A stretch of DNA of 37,745 nucleotides from Candidatus Cloacimonadota bacterium (GTDB lineage Bacteria > Cloacimonadota > Cloacimonadia > Cloacimonadales > Cloacimonadaceae): positions 1 through 37,745 of the forward strand of contig JALOBT010000027.1 of NCBI GenBank assembly GCA_023228125.1. Reading direction: 5' to 3'. Shown piece after piece: positions 23,865 through 30,846 of this stretch. How positions within the stretch are numbered: the stretch's first letter is position 1; each line of letters begins with the position of its first letter. The notes below the pieces were generated by a model that saw only the letters and a list, made by a program, of their open reading frames with translations, did no database searches and had not been told where the DNA came from. The position numbers and the translations under genes were made by a program.

Positions 23865-24185
23865 CTACAGGTGTGCTTGCAATTTGGCCATGATCTTAGC
23901 TTGGGGCATCAGGCCTACCAATTGCTCGGCCACCACTCCCTTGGAAAAGATCAAGAGGGTGGGAATGGACATGATCGAATATTTGCTGGCAATTTCAGGA
24001 TTCTCATCGATATTCAGCTTGCAAACCTTCGCCTTGCCATTCACTTCGGCTGCTAATTTTTCAATGATGGGTGTAAGGGCTTTGCAGGGACCGCACCAGG
24101 GAGCCCAAAGATCCACCAAGACTGGAATTTCCGCCTTTAGGACTTCTGCTTCAAAGGTGGCAGTCGTGATTTCTACGATAGCCAT
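23865..24185 (-). CDS. trxA: Thioredoxin
   Basis: 106 residues, normal length. Active site WCGPC in VDLWAPWCGPCKALTP, the cis-proline loop SIPTLLIFSKG, and no signal peptide, so a cytoplasmic disulfide reductase. The gene follows groES by 6 bp and ends at the terminator at 23811, so it shares the CIRCE-like controlled promoter of groES. Thioredoxin in a heat-shock operon is reasonable for protein repair under stress (inference). Confidence 0.95.
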   Translation of the reverse strand: MAIVEITTATFEAEVLKAEIPVLVDLWAPWCGPCKALTPIIEKLAAEVNGKAKVCKLNIDENPEIASKYSIMSIPTLLIFSKGVVAEQLVGLMPQAKIMAKLQAHL

Positions 24186-24191
24186 GATACT

Positions 24192-24467
24192 CTACTCTTC
24201 TACTACAGCCAGGATGTCACTCTTGGCAAGGATAAGATATTTTACTCCATCAAGCTCGATCTCTGTGCCGGCATATTTTCCGTAGAGAACTTTTTCGCCA
24301 ACTTTTACGATTTTTTGCAGGTCTTCATCGTTACCCACTGCTATAATTTCCGCAATCTGCGGCTTTTCTTTCGCGGTATCGGGAATGATGAGTCCGCCAT
24401 AGGTTTTCTCTTCTGTGGCTATGGCAACTTTTGCCACAACATGGTCTTCGATAGGTCTCAGTTTCAT
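24192..24467 (-). CDS. groES: Co-chaperonin GroES
   Basis: 91 residues from ATG 24467, with GGAGGT 5 nt upstream; a GTG- or ATG-type extension of four residues is less likely. Typical GroES: MKLRPIEDHVVAKV, the mobile loop EEKTYGGLIIPDTAKEKP, VGEKVLYGKYAGTEIELDG and YLILAKSDILAV. It caps the GroEL chamber during protein folding. Unusually groEL does not follow; the next gene is trxA and then a terminator. The promoter carries a CIRCE-like inverted repeat (24526-24552), the HrcA operator. Confidence 0.95.
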   Translation of the reverse strand: MKLRPIEDHVVAKVAIATEEKTYGGLIIPDTAKEKPQIAEIIAVGNDEDLQKIVKVGEKVLYGKYAGTEIELDGVKYLILAKSDILAVVEE

Positions 24468-24504
24468 AATAACCTCCATAGTGTTATATAAGATTCATAT
24501 TTTA

Positions 24505-24532
24505 ATGATAGTCGAATTTGCATTCTTAGCAA
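24505..24532 (-). promoter_or_regulatory. groES-trxA promoter
   Basis: Minus strand: TTGCTA (complement of 24527-24532), a 16-bp spacer and TATCAT (complement of 24505-24510, 5 of 6). The expected transcript start near 24498 gives a leader of about 30 nt. The -35 lies within the proximal half of the CIRCE-like repeat. Confidence 0.6.
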
Positions 24533-24552
24533 ACACTTTTTCAGACTGCTAA
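24526..24552 (-). promoter_or_regulatory. CIRCE-like operator (HrcA box)
   Basis: Minus strand reads TTAGCAGTC, nine bases, GTTTGCTAA. The CIRCE consensus is TTAGCACTC-N9-GAGTGCTAA, so 15 of 18 arm positions agree and the 9-9-9 spacing is exact. It overlaps the -35 of the groES promoter, the usual place for HrcA repression, with release on heat shock. Confidence 0.75.
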
Positions 24553-24633
24553 TTTTTGTCAAGACAAAAAGCGGGTAATAGCCGAACTCGCTTTCTTGCC
24601 AAGCTTACACATCGCCAAAACAAGATTGACAAT

Positions 24634-25404
24634 TTACCAAAACTTTGGGATAAAGGCACTGGTGCTACGGATATACTGCATGTATTCAGGATTGTCCTTA
24701 TACTTCTTTTCCAACATGGGGATGCCGGATACTCTGAGCAGTAATATAGTGATAATGATAGGGCTGAAGATGGCCAGATATCCAAAGGGATAGGCAAGAC
24801 AGAGCAGAAAGATAGCCCACCACATGAGGGTTTCGCCAAAGTAATTGGGATGCCGGCTATAGCGCCAAAGCCCTTTGTTCATTACCCTGCCTTTATTGAC
24901 GGGTTTTTGCTTGAAAGCACTCATCTGAGCATCACTCACAGCTTCAAAGATGAACCCAGTAAGCCAGAGCAGGATGGCAATAAAATCCAGGGCAGTAAAG
25001 CTATACACGCTGGAGCGGTAAATCATAAAGGCAGGATAGGCGATGGTAAGCATAAAAAAGCCTTGCAAGATAAATACCTGCAGATAGCTACGCCAGAGCC
25101 AATTCTTGCCCCAATCCTTACGCCACTGGGCATAGCGGAAATCTTCCTTTTTCCCTTTGTAACGGATATAAAGATACAGGGATAGCCGCAGCGCCCAGAT
25201 TGTAATGAGCAGCGTAATCAACATCCTGCGCCAATCTCCTGAGGGTTGCAGAGCCATAAACAGCCAATAGATCAGCACAAAACCCAGGCCCCAGGCGTTG
25301 TCAACCAGATCGTTACGTTTCACAAGCACCGCGATCAGAAACAGCGTTGTCATATAGACAAAGACGCTGCAGATGACGATGATGATAGAACTAAACAGGG
25401 TCAT
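24634..25404 (-). CDS. DUF1295 / steroid 5-alpha-reductase-like integral membrane protein
   Basis: 256 residues with about six to seven hydrophobic helices. The diagnostic C-terminal part is present: NKGLWRYSRHPNYFGETLMWW (a methyltransferase/reductase-type NADPH or SAM site in this superfamily), then SGIPMLEKKYKDNPEYMQYI and FIPKFW. The DNAWGLGFV segment near residue 35 is also typical. DUF1295 proteins are inner-membrane enzymes of uncertain substrate, thought to be lipid or sterol-like reductases or methyltransferases. The start overlaps the FakA-DegV gene by 14 bp, suggesting a lipid link (inference). No clear terminator was found after it before the groES promoter. Confidence 0.85.
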   Translation of the reverse strand: MTLFSSIIIVICSVFVYMTTLFLIAVLVKRNDLVDNAWGLGFVLIYWLFMALQPSGDWRRMLITLLITIWALRLSLYLYIRYKGKKEDFRYAQWRKDWGKNWLWRSYLQVFILQGFFMLTIAYPAFMIYRSSVYSFTALDFIAILLWLTGFIFEAVSDAQMSAFKQKPVNKGRVMNKGLWRYSRHPNYFGETLMWWAIFLLCLAYPFGYLAIFSPIIITILLLRVSGIPMLEKKYKDNPEYMQYIRSTSAFIPKFW

Positions 25405-27163
25405 ACATCACTCCTATACCCACCGCACCAATGCCATTGTGCACGCCTACCACAGGCGTAAGTGGCATGATGTAAGCAGGGCTTTTCCCTAAAAGTTTAC
25501 TCAATTTGTTGCCATATTCCACAGCTCTGTCTTCGGCCTCGGCATGCACAATGGCATATTCCCAGAGTCCTTTATCGTGCAGCTCAGTTTGAATGGTTTC
25601 GATGATTTTACGCATATTTGAGGCCCGGCTAAAACTCTTCCCGCTCACCTGCGCCTTGCCTTCCCGATCCAGACCCACAATGGGTTTGAGATTCAGCAAG
25701 GAAGCGATGATGCCGGCGAGCGCTGGTACTCTGCCACCTCTAACCATATACTTTAAGGTATTGATATCGGTATAGATATGGGTATTGGCGATCCAGGAAT
25801 CCAGCCGGGAAGAAATGCTCTGGAAACTATCTCCAGCTTCGATGGCACGCGCCACCCGCAACACCACGAGTCCTTCGCTTACCGAGAGCTGTTTGGAATT
25901 CACCGGATGCACCTTTCCCCCATGCCGGCCGCCTATATAGGACGTTGCGCTCTGGTAAGTGCCGCTCAGCTTATCTGAGACGTAGATAGCAAAGACTTTG
26001 TCATAGTTTTCCCCCATGTGGTCTATGGCACCCTGCAGGGAGCTGGGAGAAGGCTGTGAGCTCTGCGGATGGGCCTTATAGGTTCTGAGTTTTTGATAAA
26101 AGGCTTCCGGCTTCAGAGTAAGCTGATCAAGATAGAATTCCTTGCCAAAATTCACCCCAAAGGCTATCCGCGAGATCTGATAAAAGTCCAAAAGTTCCTG
26201 GGGCAAATCGCAAGCGCTGTCTGTGATGATCCCGATGGGATATTTTTGCTGATGGCTGGTCTCATATTGCATTCTCATATCATCCACTTTGATTGAGCTC
26301 AAAAAGCCCAAAGGCTGCAAAGCCTCAAATACCTTTTCCGGAGCATTGCTATGAATGTGTAAATGCATCTTTTCGGGCCCACCTGCCAGGATGATGGAAT
26401 CTCCCAGGGGCGACAGAAGATCTTTGAGAGCCTGGGTATCTACGCTGCAAGCACTGAAAATTGCTTCAGAACAATAGCGGAAAGTGCTGGCTGAGCTATT
26501 ATGCACATCAATGCGGCCGGGATCTACAACAGGAATAATCACCTGATGTCGCAAAGAGCCTCTGTGGATGTAGTCCACCACAGCTTCCAGGAAGATTACA
26601 AATCCTTTTGCGCCGGCATCCACTACTTTGGCATCGGCAAGGGCTTTCAGCTTTTGAGGAGTCTCGCTCAGAGATTTTTGAGCCTTAGCCAAAGAGCTGA
26701 CTATTAACTGGCTAAAATCATTCTCTGAGGTCTGGCTGAGATATTCACTCCATTCCCGGATCACGGTGAGGATGGTTCCCTCCACCGGGTTCATCAAAGA
26801 GCGATAAAGATGTTTTACCGCCTTCTCTGCACTCAAGGCAAAGCTTCTGGCGCTAAGGCTCTGGGAATCTGGCAGCTCAGTGCTGAGGCCGTGCAGGTAT
26901 TGGGCCAGGATGATGCCAGAATTTCCCCTTGCTCCCATCAAGGCCGCATCTGAGATAGAACGCATGGTTGCCTTGATATCCTTGCTGGGAGTGACCCCGG
27001 ATAATACAGCTTCCACCGTCATAGCCATATTGATGCCCGTATCCGCATCGGCCACGGGGAAGACGTTTATCCTGTCCAGTTCCCGTTGATTGCGGATAAT
27101 GGCATAAGCTCCCACTTGAAAGATCCGAAAGAATCTGTATCCGTCTAAATATGCAATTCTCAT
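25391..27163 (-). CDS. Single-chain fatty acid kinase: DhaL/FakA + FakA middle domain + DegV/FakB
   Basis: 590 residues. Residues ~1-205 are a DhaL (DAK2) kinase domain: RINVFPVADADTGINMAM holds the metal-binding Asp cluster (D39, D41), and GARGNSGIILAQ the nucleotide loop. Residues ~225-305 match the FakA middle domain (FRYCSEAIF, HLHIHSNAPEKVFE, SSIKVDDMRMQ). From ~310 to the end is a DegV/FakB fatty-acid-binding domain: IGIITDSACDLP, FGVNFGKEFYLD, SDKLSGTYQSA and TLKYMVRGGRVP. In Firmicutes FakA phosphorylates a fatty acid bound by a separate FakB to give acyl-phosphate for phospholipid synthesis; here both are one chain, and the C-terminal FakA domain seems replaced by DegV. Lies 1 bp after the lipocalin gene. 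Confidence 0.85.
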   Translation of the reverse strand: MRIAYLDGYRFFRIFQVGAYAIIRNQRELDRINVFPVADADTGINMAMTVEAVLSGVTPSKDIKATMRSISDAALMGARGNSGIILAQYLHGLSTELPDSQSLSARSFALSAEKAVKHLYRSLMNPVEGTILTVIREWSEYLSQTSENDFSQLIVSSLAKAQKSLSETPQKLKALADAKVVDAGAKGFVIFLEAVVDYIHRGSLRHQVIIPVVDPGRIDVHNSSASTFRYCSEAIFSACSVDTQALKDLLSPLGDSIILAGGPEKMHLHIHSNAPEKVFEALQPLGFLSSIKVDDMRMQYETSHQQKYPIGIITDSACDLPQELLDFYQISRIAFGVNFGKEFYLDQLTLKPEAFYQKLRTYKAHPQSSQPSPSSLQGAIDHMGENYDKVFAIYVSDKLSGTYQSATSYIGGRHGGKVHPVNSKQLSVSEGLVVLRVARAIEAGDSFQSISSRLDSWIANTHIYTDINTLKYMVRGGRVPALAGIIASLLNLKPIVGLDREGKAQVSGKSFSRASNMRKIIETIQTELHDKGLWEYAIVHAEAEDRAVEYGNKLSKLLGKSPAYIMPLTPVVGVHNGIGAVGIGVMYDPV

Positions 27164-27164
27164 C

Positions 27165-27677
27165 TTACCAAATTTGGGGTATTTTCTTGATTTTATTTAA
27201 GTCATAGTCTTGCTTTTTCAGTCTCTTTAAGATGGCTGAGTAATCTGCTTCACTTAGCATGGGAGAGCGGGACATGATCCATAAAAACTTGCGGCTGGGC
27301 ACTCCGATCACAGTATAGCGATAGTCTTCAGCCAGATCTATAATCAGAAACTTTGCCCAAAACGGCCAGAACACTCTCATCCGCCATTCGGAATTGGTCT
27401 TGGTATCGTAGATCTTGCCTTTGGGATGCATTATCTTCTTTTTGCCCTGGGGGCTGCCTTTGTGATATGAGTAGATTACCGCTATAGTCCCATCTTCATT
27501 CAAACTGTATGACTCGATGGAGTTTACCGCATTTTTCTCGATAGGATTCGGAAGCACCGCGATCACATACCAATCTCCCATAAAGCGGGGAATATCCACA
27601 TAAGCCACCGTCTTCAGCTTTTTGGCATTGAGCATTACGGACGATACCATCAGCATGATAAGCAGCGCAGTCTTCAC
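27165..27677 (-). CDS. Bacterial lipocalin (Blc-like)
   Basis: 170 residues, GTG start overlapping the gpx stop by 4 bp. A signal peptide (TALLIMLMVSSVMLNA) has no lipobox cysteine, so a soluble periplasmic protein is predicted rather than the usual outer-membrane lipoprotein. The lipocalin signature MGDWYVIAVLPNPIEKNA (GxW) and the second motif YTVIGVPSRKFLWIMSRSP are clear. Such proteins bind fatty acids or lysophospholipids. Position between a peroxidase and a fatty acid kinase supports a role in handling membrane lipids or lipid peroxides (inference). Confidence 0.88.
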   Translation of the reverse strand: MKTALLIMLMVSSVMLNAKKLKTVAYVDIPRFMGDWYVIAVLPNPIEKNAVNSIESYSLNEDGTIAVIYSYHKGSPQGKKKIMHPKGKIYDTKTNSEWRMRVFWPFWAKFLIIDLAEDYRYTVIGVPSRKFLWIMSRSPMLSEADYSAILKRLKKQDYDLNKIKKIPQIW

Positions 27678-28216
27678 TTCAGCGCGCTCTTGATGGCCTC
27701 TTGAATTTCAGAGCTCATAGGATTGGTCTGGGTAGAGAACCGGGCAATGATCTTACCGTCTTTGGAGATCAGAAACTTATTGAAGTTCCAGCTTATTTTT
27801 CCGCCAAATTCCGGATTGCTCTTTTTACTGGTGAGATAATCATACAGGGGATGAATGTCTTTGCCTTTGACGGAGATTTTTTCGAACATAGGAAAATCCA
27901 CGCCGTAATTGATTTGGCAAAATTCTACGATATCCTCATTGGTGCCGGGCTCTTGATTCATGAAGTTATTGGCAGGGAAACCCAAGATTACAAAATCATC
28001 TTTTTTGTGCTGCTGCCAAAGATTTTGCAGGTCTTCATACTGTTTGGTAAAGCCACATTTGCTGGCTGTATTGACGATCAGAACCACTTTGCCCCTATAG
28101 GCTTCCAGCTTTTGTTCGGTGCCATCCATCTTGGTGATCTTAATGTCGTATATGCTTTTTGCTGAGATCATGGTAATTCCTCCCAAGAGGAGAATGATAG
28201 CGATGATATGTTTCAT
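27674..28216 (-). CDS. Glutathione peroxidase family protein, exported
   Basis: About 180 residues; ATG 28216 or the GTG six bases earlier (28222) could start it, with GAGGA upstream of both. The N-terminus is a signal peptide (HIIAIILLLGGITMISA). Gpx landmarks: VNTASKCGFTKQYEDLQ (peroxidatic Cys), GFPANNFMNQEPG (Gln), FCQINYGVDFP (possible resolving Cys) and ISWNFNKFLI (Trp, Asn). Bacterial members are usually thioredoxin-dependent thiol peroxidases. It heads the operon gpx-lipocalin-FakA/DegV-DUF1295 with a fair promoter at 28254. Confidence 0.9.
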   Translation of the reverse strand: MKHIIAIILLLGGITMISAKSIYDIKITKMDGTEQKLEAYRGKVVLIVNTASKCGFTKQYEDLQNLWQQHKKDDFVILGFPANNFMNQEPGTNEDIVEFCQINYGVDFPMFEKISVKGKDIHPLYDYLTSKKSNPEFGGKISWNFNKFLISKDGKIIARFSTQTNPMSSEIQEAIKSALK

Positions 28217-28253
28217 TGTCACTATTCCTCATTGATTTTAATTTCTTGAAGAC

Positions 28254-28282
28254 ATGATAATCTGGCAAGCTCTTTTTCGCAA
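28254..28282 (-). promoter_or_regulatory. Promoter candidate for the gpx operon
   Basis: Minus strand TTGCGA (complement of 28277-28282), a 17-bp spacer and TATCAT (complement of 28254-28259, 5 of 6). It gives a leader of about 30 nt to the Gpx start. The -10 is the same as in the groES promoter. Confidence 0.45.
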
Positions 28283-28390
28283 GTGATTTTTGCAAAAGAA
28301 GTTCCCTATAGTTAAGCCGAGGCTCAATAATCCTTAAAATCAGCACAGCAGGATTGCAACAAAGATTCTATGCAAAGATCGGCCTTGGTG

Positions 28391-28502
28391 CTTGCCCGGT
28401 ATTTTGACTTGCTTTTGACACGTCTTCGACTCGAGTTGACTTGAGATTTCGAGTCTTCTCGAGTCGAAGACGTATCAAAAGCGTGTTCAAGGCACGGGCA
28501 AG
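28391..28502. repeat. 112-bp fold-back palindrome (45-bp arms, nested inner stem)
   Basis: Arm 28391-28435 and arm 28458-28502 are reverse complements: the inner 23 bp match with a single difference (CGTCTTCGACTCGAG core), the outer 8 bp (CTTGCCCG) match, and the middle is loose. The 22-nt loop itself folds (GACTTGA with TCGAGTC, one G-T pair). No T-run follows on either strand. Confidence 0.85.
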
Positions 28503-28554
28503 GGATGTCGCTGGATGCTGAATATATGCTAACAGAGAGCTACAAATTCTCAGA

Positions 28555-28746
28555 TCAGCTTTGGTTTTCGATGGCCTCTAACATAGCTTTGAGGACGCTT
28601 TCCGGATCTTGCACAGAGAGCACCCGTTTTTCGCCATTATCAAAGGTGATGGCCAGCTCGCCAAAACTCATGTGCAGTTCTCTGATTTTTGCGAGCACGA
28701 TATAGCTGGTTCCCAGGTCTTCTTTATACTCAAATATATTTTTCAT
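28555..28746 (-). CDS. Small conserved-looking protein, 63 residues, unknown
   Basis: Starts at ATG 28746 with TGGAG 6 nt upstream, and lies 37 bp after the flavin-binding protein gene in the same direction, so it is likely the last gene of that operon. The sequence is well mixed and soluble (FGELAITFDNGEKRVLSVQD, then ESVLKAMLEAIE), reading like a small beta-hairpin plus a C-terminal helix. No family, signal peptide or membrane segment was recognised. Real coding is supported by the ribosome binding site and composition, not by a known relative. Confidence 0.65.
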   Translation of the reverse strand: MKNIFEYKEDLGTSYIVLAKIRELHMSFGELAITFDNGEKRVLSVQDPESVLKAMLEAIENQS

Positions 28747-28783
28747 TTATGCTCCAGAGGACTCATAGAGGAGAGCTCTTGCA

Positions 28784-29227
28784 TCAGTAGCGTTTGAGAT
28801 TGCAGCCTTGGCTAAAGCCTTCTCCAGGGCGCAGATATTGGGCGTAATCGGGATCAAATTCGACGAGGGTGTAATCTGGATCATCATATCCGTGGAAATA
28901 CTGATCAAAGAAGAAGCAGCGCTCCGAGGCTTCCGCCTTGAGCGCTGCATTATTTACAATCGAGGCTATTCCACTTAAGCGAATGTAGCCAGTTTGGCCA
29001 TCTTCGGTAAGCGGAACGCATATCTCTATGAATTTGTCATTTTGGATCTGCGCGACCTTGGAATCCCCACTGAAGGTGGCAAAGAAATAGCGGTCATCGT
29101 GCATAAACAGCACCACCGGGCGCACTCTGGCTTGCTTTTTGTCGCAAGTTGCCAGATACACATATTGGTTTTGGCTGATCCAGGCCATTATTTCTTGCTG
29201 CAATTGAGATTCATTGATTCGTGCCAT
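28784..29227 (-). CDS. PPOX-class (pyridoxamine 5'-phosphate oxidase-like) flavin-binding protein
   Basis: 147 residues; AAAGGAT precedes the ATG. A split-barrel FMN-binding fold is indicated by MAWISQNQYVYLATCDKKQA, RVRPVVLFMHDDRYFFATF, GDSKVAQIQNDKFIEICVP and a C-terminal YTLVEFDPDYAQYL. Members range from heme-degrading proteins and FMN reductases to F420-binding reductases, so the substrate is open. It is not PdxH itself, which is longer and has other conserved segments. It sits 11 bp after the cyclophilin gene. Confidence 0.85.
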   Translation of the reverse strand: MARINESQLQQEIMAWISQNQYVYLATCDKKQARVRPVVLFMHDDRYFFATFSGDSKVAQIQNDKFIEICVPLTEDGQTGYIRLSGIASIVNNAALKAEASERCFFFDQYFHGYDDPDYTLVEFDPDYAQYLRPGEGFSQGCNLKRY

Positions 29228-29238
29228 GTATCTATCCT

Positions 29239-30096
29239 TTATTTGGGAAATGAGATACCGGTGATAAAGGCTTGGTTTTCAGCTTTGGGATTGTCTCTGG
29301 CATCGCGGGGAAGCTGTTCAATCTCATGCACCACATTCAGACCGGAAATCACTTTACCAAAAACGGTGTGTTTGCCGTTGAGCCAGGCAGTTCCGTCTTT
29401 TTTGGTAACGATAAAGAACTGGCTGCCATTGGTATTGGGGCCGCTATTTGCCATGGCGATATTACCATAAAGCATCGGTGCTTTGAGGATTTTGGAGCGC
29501 ACCGGCTCGGTGTATCCACAAGTTTCTTGATAGTATTCTACGCTTTTTTCCATCAAGGGCTCCAGGCTTCCAGTGCTTTGGCAGGATTTCACCAAGGCCG
29601 CAATGTCCGCATTCGGAGTCCGGTTTTGTTGCATATGAGGAACGATGATCTGAGTCCAGACCAATTCGGCATCAGCCTCGGTCTTGATCTTACCCGTGAT
29701 GATATCGCCATCTGCATAACATTCATCTTCAAACTTGTAGCCGGGATCTCCAGTGCCGTCGTTTGAACGATCGCCATCCTTGGTATTGGGACAGCCACCC
29801 TGGATCATAAAATCCGGAATCACCCGATGGAAATAAGTATTTGTGTAAAAGCCCTCACCGGCAAGTTTGATAAAGTTTTGCACAGTTTTGGGGGCCAAAT
29901 CAGGCCACAATTCCAATTCAACCTCACCGTATGTGGTGCTTATGATAGTCTTTACTGTATTTTGAACAGATTTGTTCACTGGTTCCTCCTTTTCAGGTAT
30001 GACTTGACTTCTGCTTTGGGTATAGAGCAGGGTCAAACCCAAAATCAGAATAACTGGGATCAGAATCAGCGCGAGATAGTTCGATCTTAGTTTCAT
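29239..30096 (-). CDS. Exported cyclophilin-type peptidyl-prolyl isomerase with ~75-residue insertion
   Basis: 285 residues; an N-terminal membrane anchor or signal (LALILIPVILILGLTLLY) sends it to the periplasm. Cyclophilin active-site segments are all visible: YFHRVIPDFMIQGG (Arg, Phe, Met, Gln), MANSGPNTNGSQFFIVT and TAWLNGKHTVFGKV (Trp, His). Between the FEDE strand and the MANSGPN strand an extra ~75 residues are inserted, with cysteines in DECYAD, KSCQST and ETCGYT plus one in QGGCPN, possibly disulfide-bonded. It should speed proline isomerisation during envelope protein folding. The ATG overlaps the LpxH-like stop (ATGA). Confidence 0.92.
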   Translation of the reverse strand: MKLRSNYLALILIPVILILGLTLLYTQSRSQVIPEKEEPVNKSVQNTVKTIISTTYGEVELELWPDLAPKTVQNFIKLAGEGFYTNTYFHRVIPDFMIQGGCPNTKDGDRSNDGTGDPGYKFEDECYADGDIITGKIKTEADAELVWTQIIVPHMQQNRTPNADIAALVKSCQSTGSLEPLMEKSVEYYQETCGYTEPVRSKILKAPMLYGNIAMANSGPNTNGSQFFIVTKKDGTAWLNGKHTVFGKVISGLNVVHEIEQLPRDARDNPKAENQAFITGISFPK

Positions 30097-30845
30097 GCTG
30101 TTTCTCCTTTCTTTATATTATAATGCTTGATCTCGATCTTACCAGAGATGATTTCAACGTAAGTGTGGTGGCTAATCCAATCTCCGGAGTTTGCGTAATA
30201 GCCTGTTTCAAAGGGGATCAATTCTGGATGGTGACTGTGGCCCATGATCACATAGTCGGCACGGCCGCTTTTGATCAGCTTTTTGGCGAAGGCCCTGAGC
30301 CCGGCATTCTTCCTGGCTCGAAGCTCGGTAGAATCTTTGCGGCTGCGGCTGCTGCGGGACATCTTGCTGCCCAAACCCAAAGCGAAATCTGGATGCAGCA
30401 GGCCAAAGATCTTCTTCATCAAAGGCAGCCGGATCAGCCGGCGAAAGCTTTGATAACGAAAATCGTTGATCGTATGCGTATCTCCGTGACACACATAGAT
30501 TTTCTTCTCATCTGCTATCAGTTCAAAGGATTCCGCCCTGAGCTGAACGTCCAGATAATCGGGCAGAAAATCGCCAAACCAGAAATCATGATTGCCGGTG
30601 ATATGCACAATGCGGCAGCCAGCTTGTCCGATCTCATAGAGCTTGACCAAAAGAGGAAAATACTGTTTGATGATGGTGTATTTCCAGTCAAACCAGAGAT
30701 CAAAGATATCTCCATTCAGGATCAAAAGGTCGTATTTGTCCTTGGCCTGCTCCAGGAAACTCAAGATCAGGGCGTGGTTCTCTTTGTCCTCAGCATTGAG
30801 TTTGCTGTATTTGCAATGCAGGTCTGAAATAATGCAGATACGCAT
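30093..30845 (-). CDS. UDP-2,3-diacylglucosamine pyrophosphatase LpxH-like metallophosphoesterase
   Basis: 250 residues. Calcineurin-type metal motifs are complete: DLH (IISDLHCKYS), GDIFDLWF, GNHD, CHGD and GHSHHP. The combination GDIFDLWFDW and ITGNHDFWFGDF is typical of LpxH and its close relatives rather than of general phosphodiesterases. LpxH cleaves UDP-diacylglucosamine to lipid X in lipid A synthesis, matching the presence of LptD in this genome. A basic segment (SKMSRSSRSRKDSTELRARK) is inserted before the last motif, as in LpxH, where it can bind the membrane surface. Starts 1 bp after the DUF4159 gene. Confidence 0.85.
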   Translation of the reverse strand: MRICIISDLHCKYSKLNAEDKENHALILSFLEQAKDKYDLLILNGDIFDLWFDWKYTIIKQYFPLLVKLYEIGQAGCRIVHITGNHDFWFGDFLPDYLDVQLRAESFELIADEKKIYVCHGDTHTINDFRYQSFRRLIRLPLMKKIFGLLHPDFALGLGSKMSRSSRSRKDSTELRARKNAGLRAFAKKLIKSGRADYVIMGHSHHPELIPFETGYYANSGDWISHHTYVEIISGKIEIKHYNIKKGETA

Positions 30846-30846
30846 A

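Larger units (their letters stand above)
28223..28554. other. Intergenic region with promoter and long fold-back repeat
   Basis: 332 bp without a coding frame of note. It holds the promoter candidate of the gpx operon (28254-28282) and a 112-bp fold-back structure (28391-28502). No RNA gene or terminator was recognised for the 63-residue protein gene that ends at 28555. Confidence 0.7.

Noticed and set aside
24553..24570. TTTTTGTC-AA-GACAAAAA palindrome next to the CIRCE-like site as a second operator or terminator
   Set aside because: Short A/T-rich stem, no T-run after it; could be chance, and no known operator of this form was recognised.
28391..28502. Fold-back repeat as intrinsic terminator of the minus-strand operon
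   Set aside because: No T-run follows the stem on either strand.
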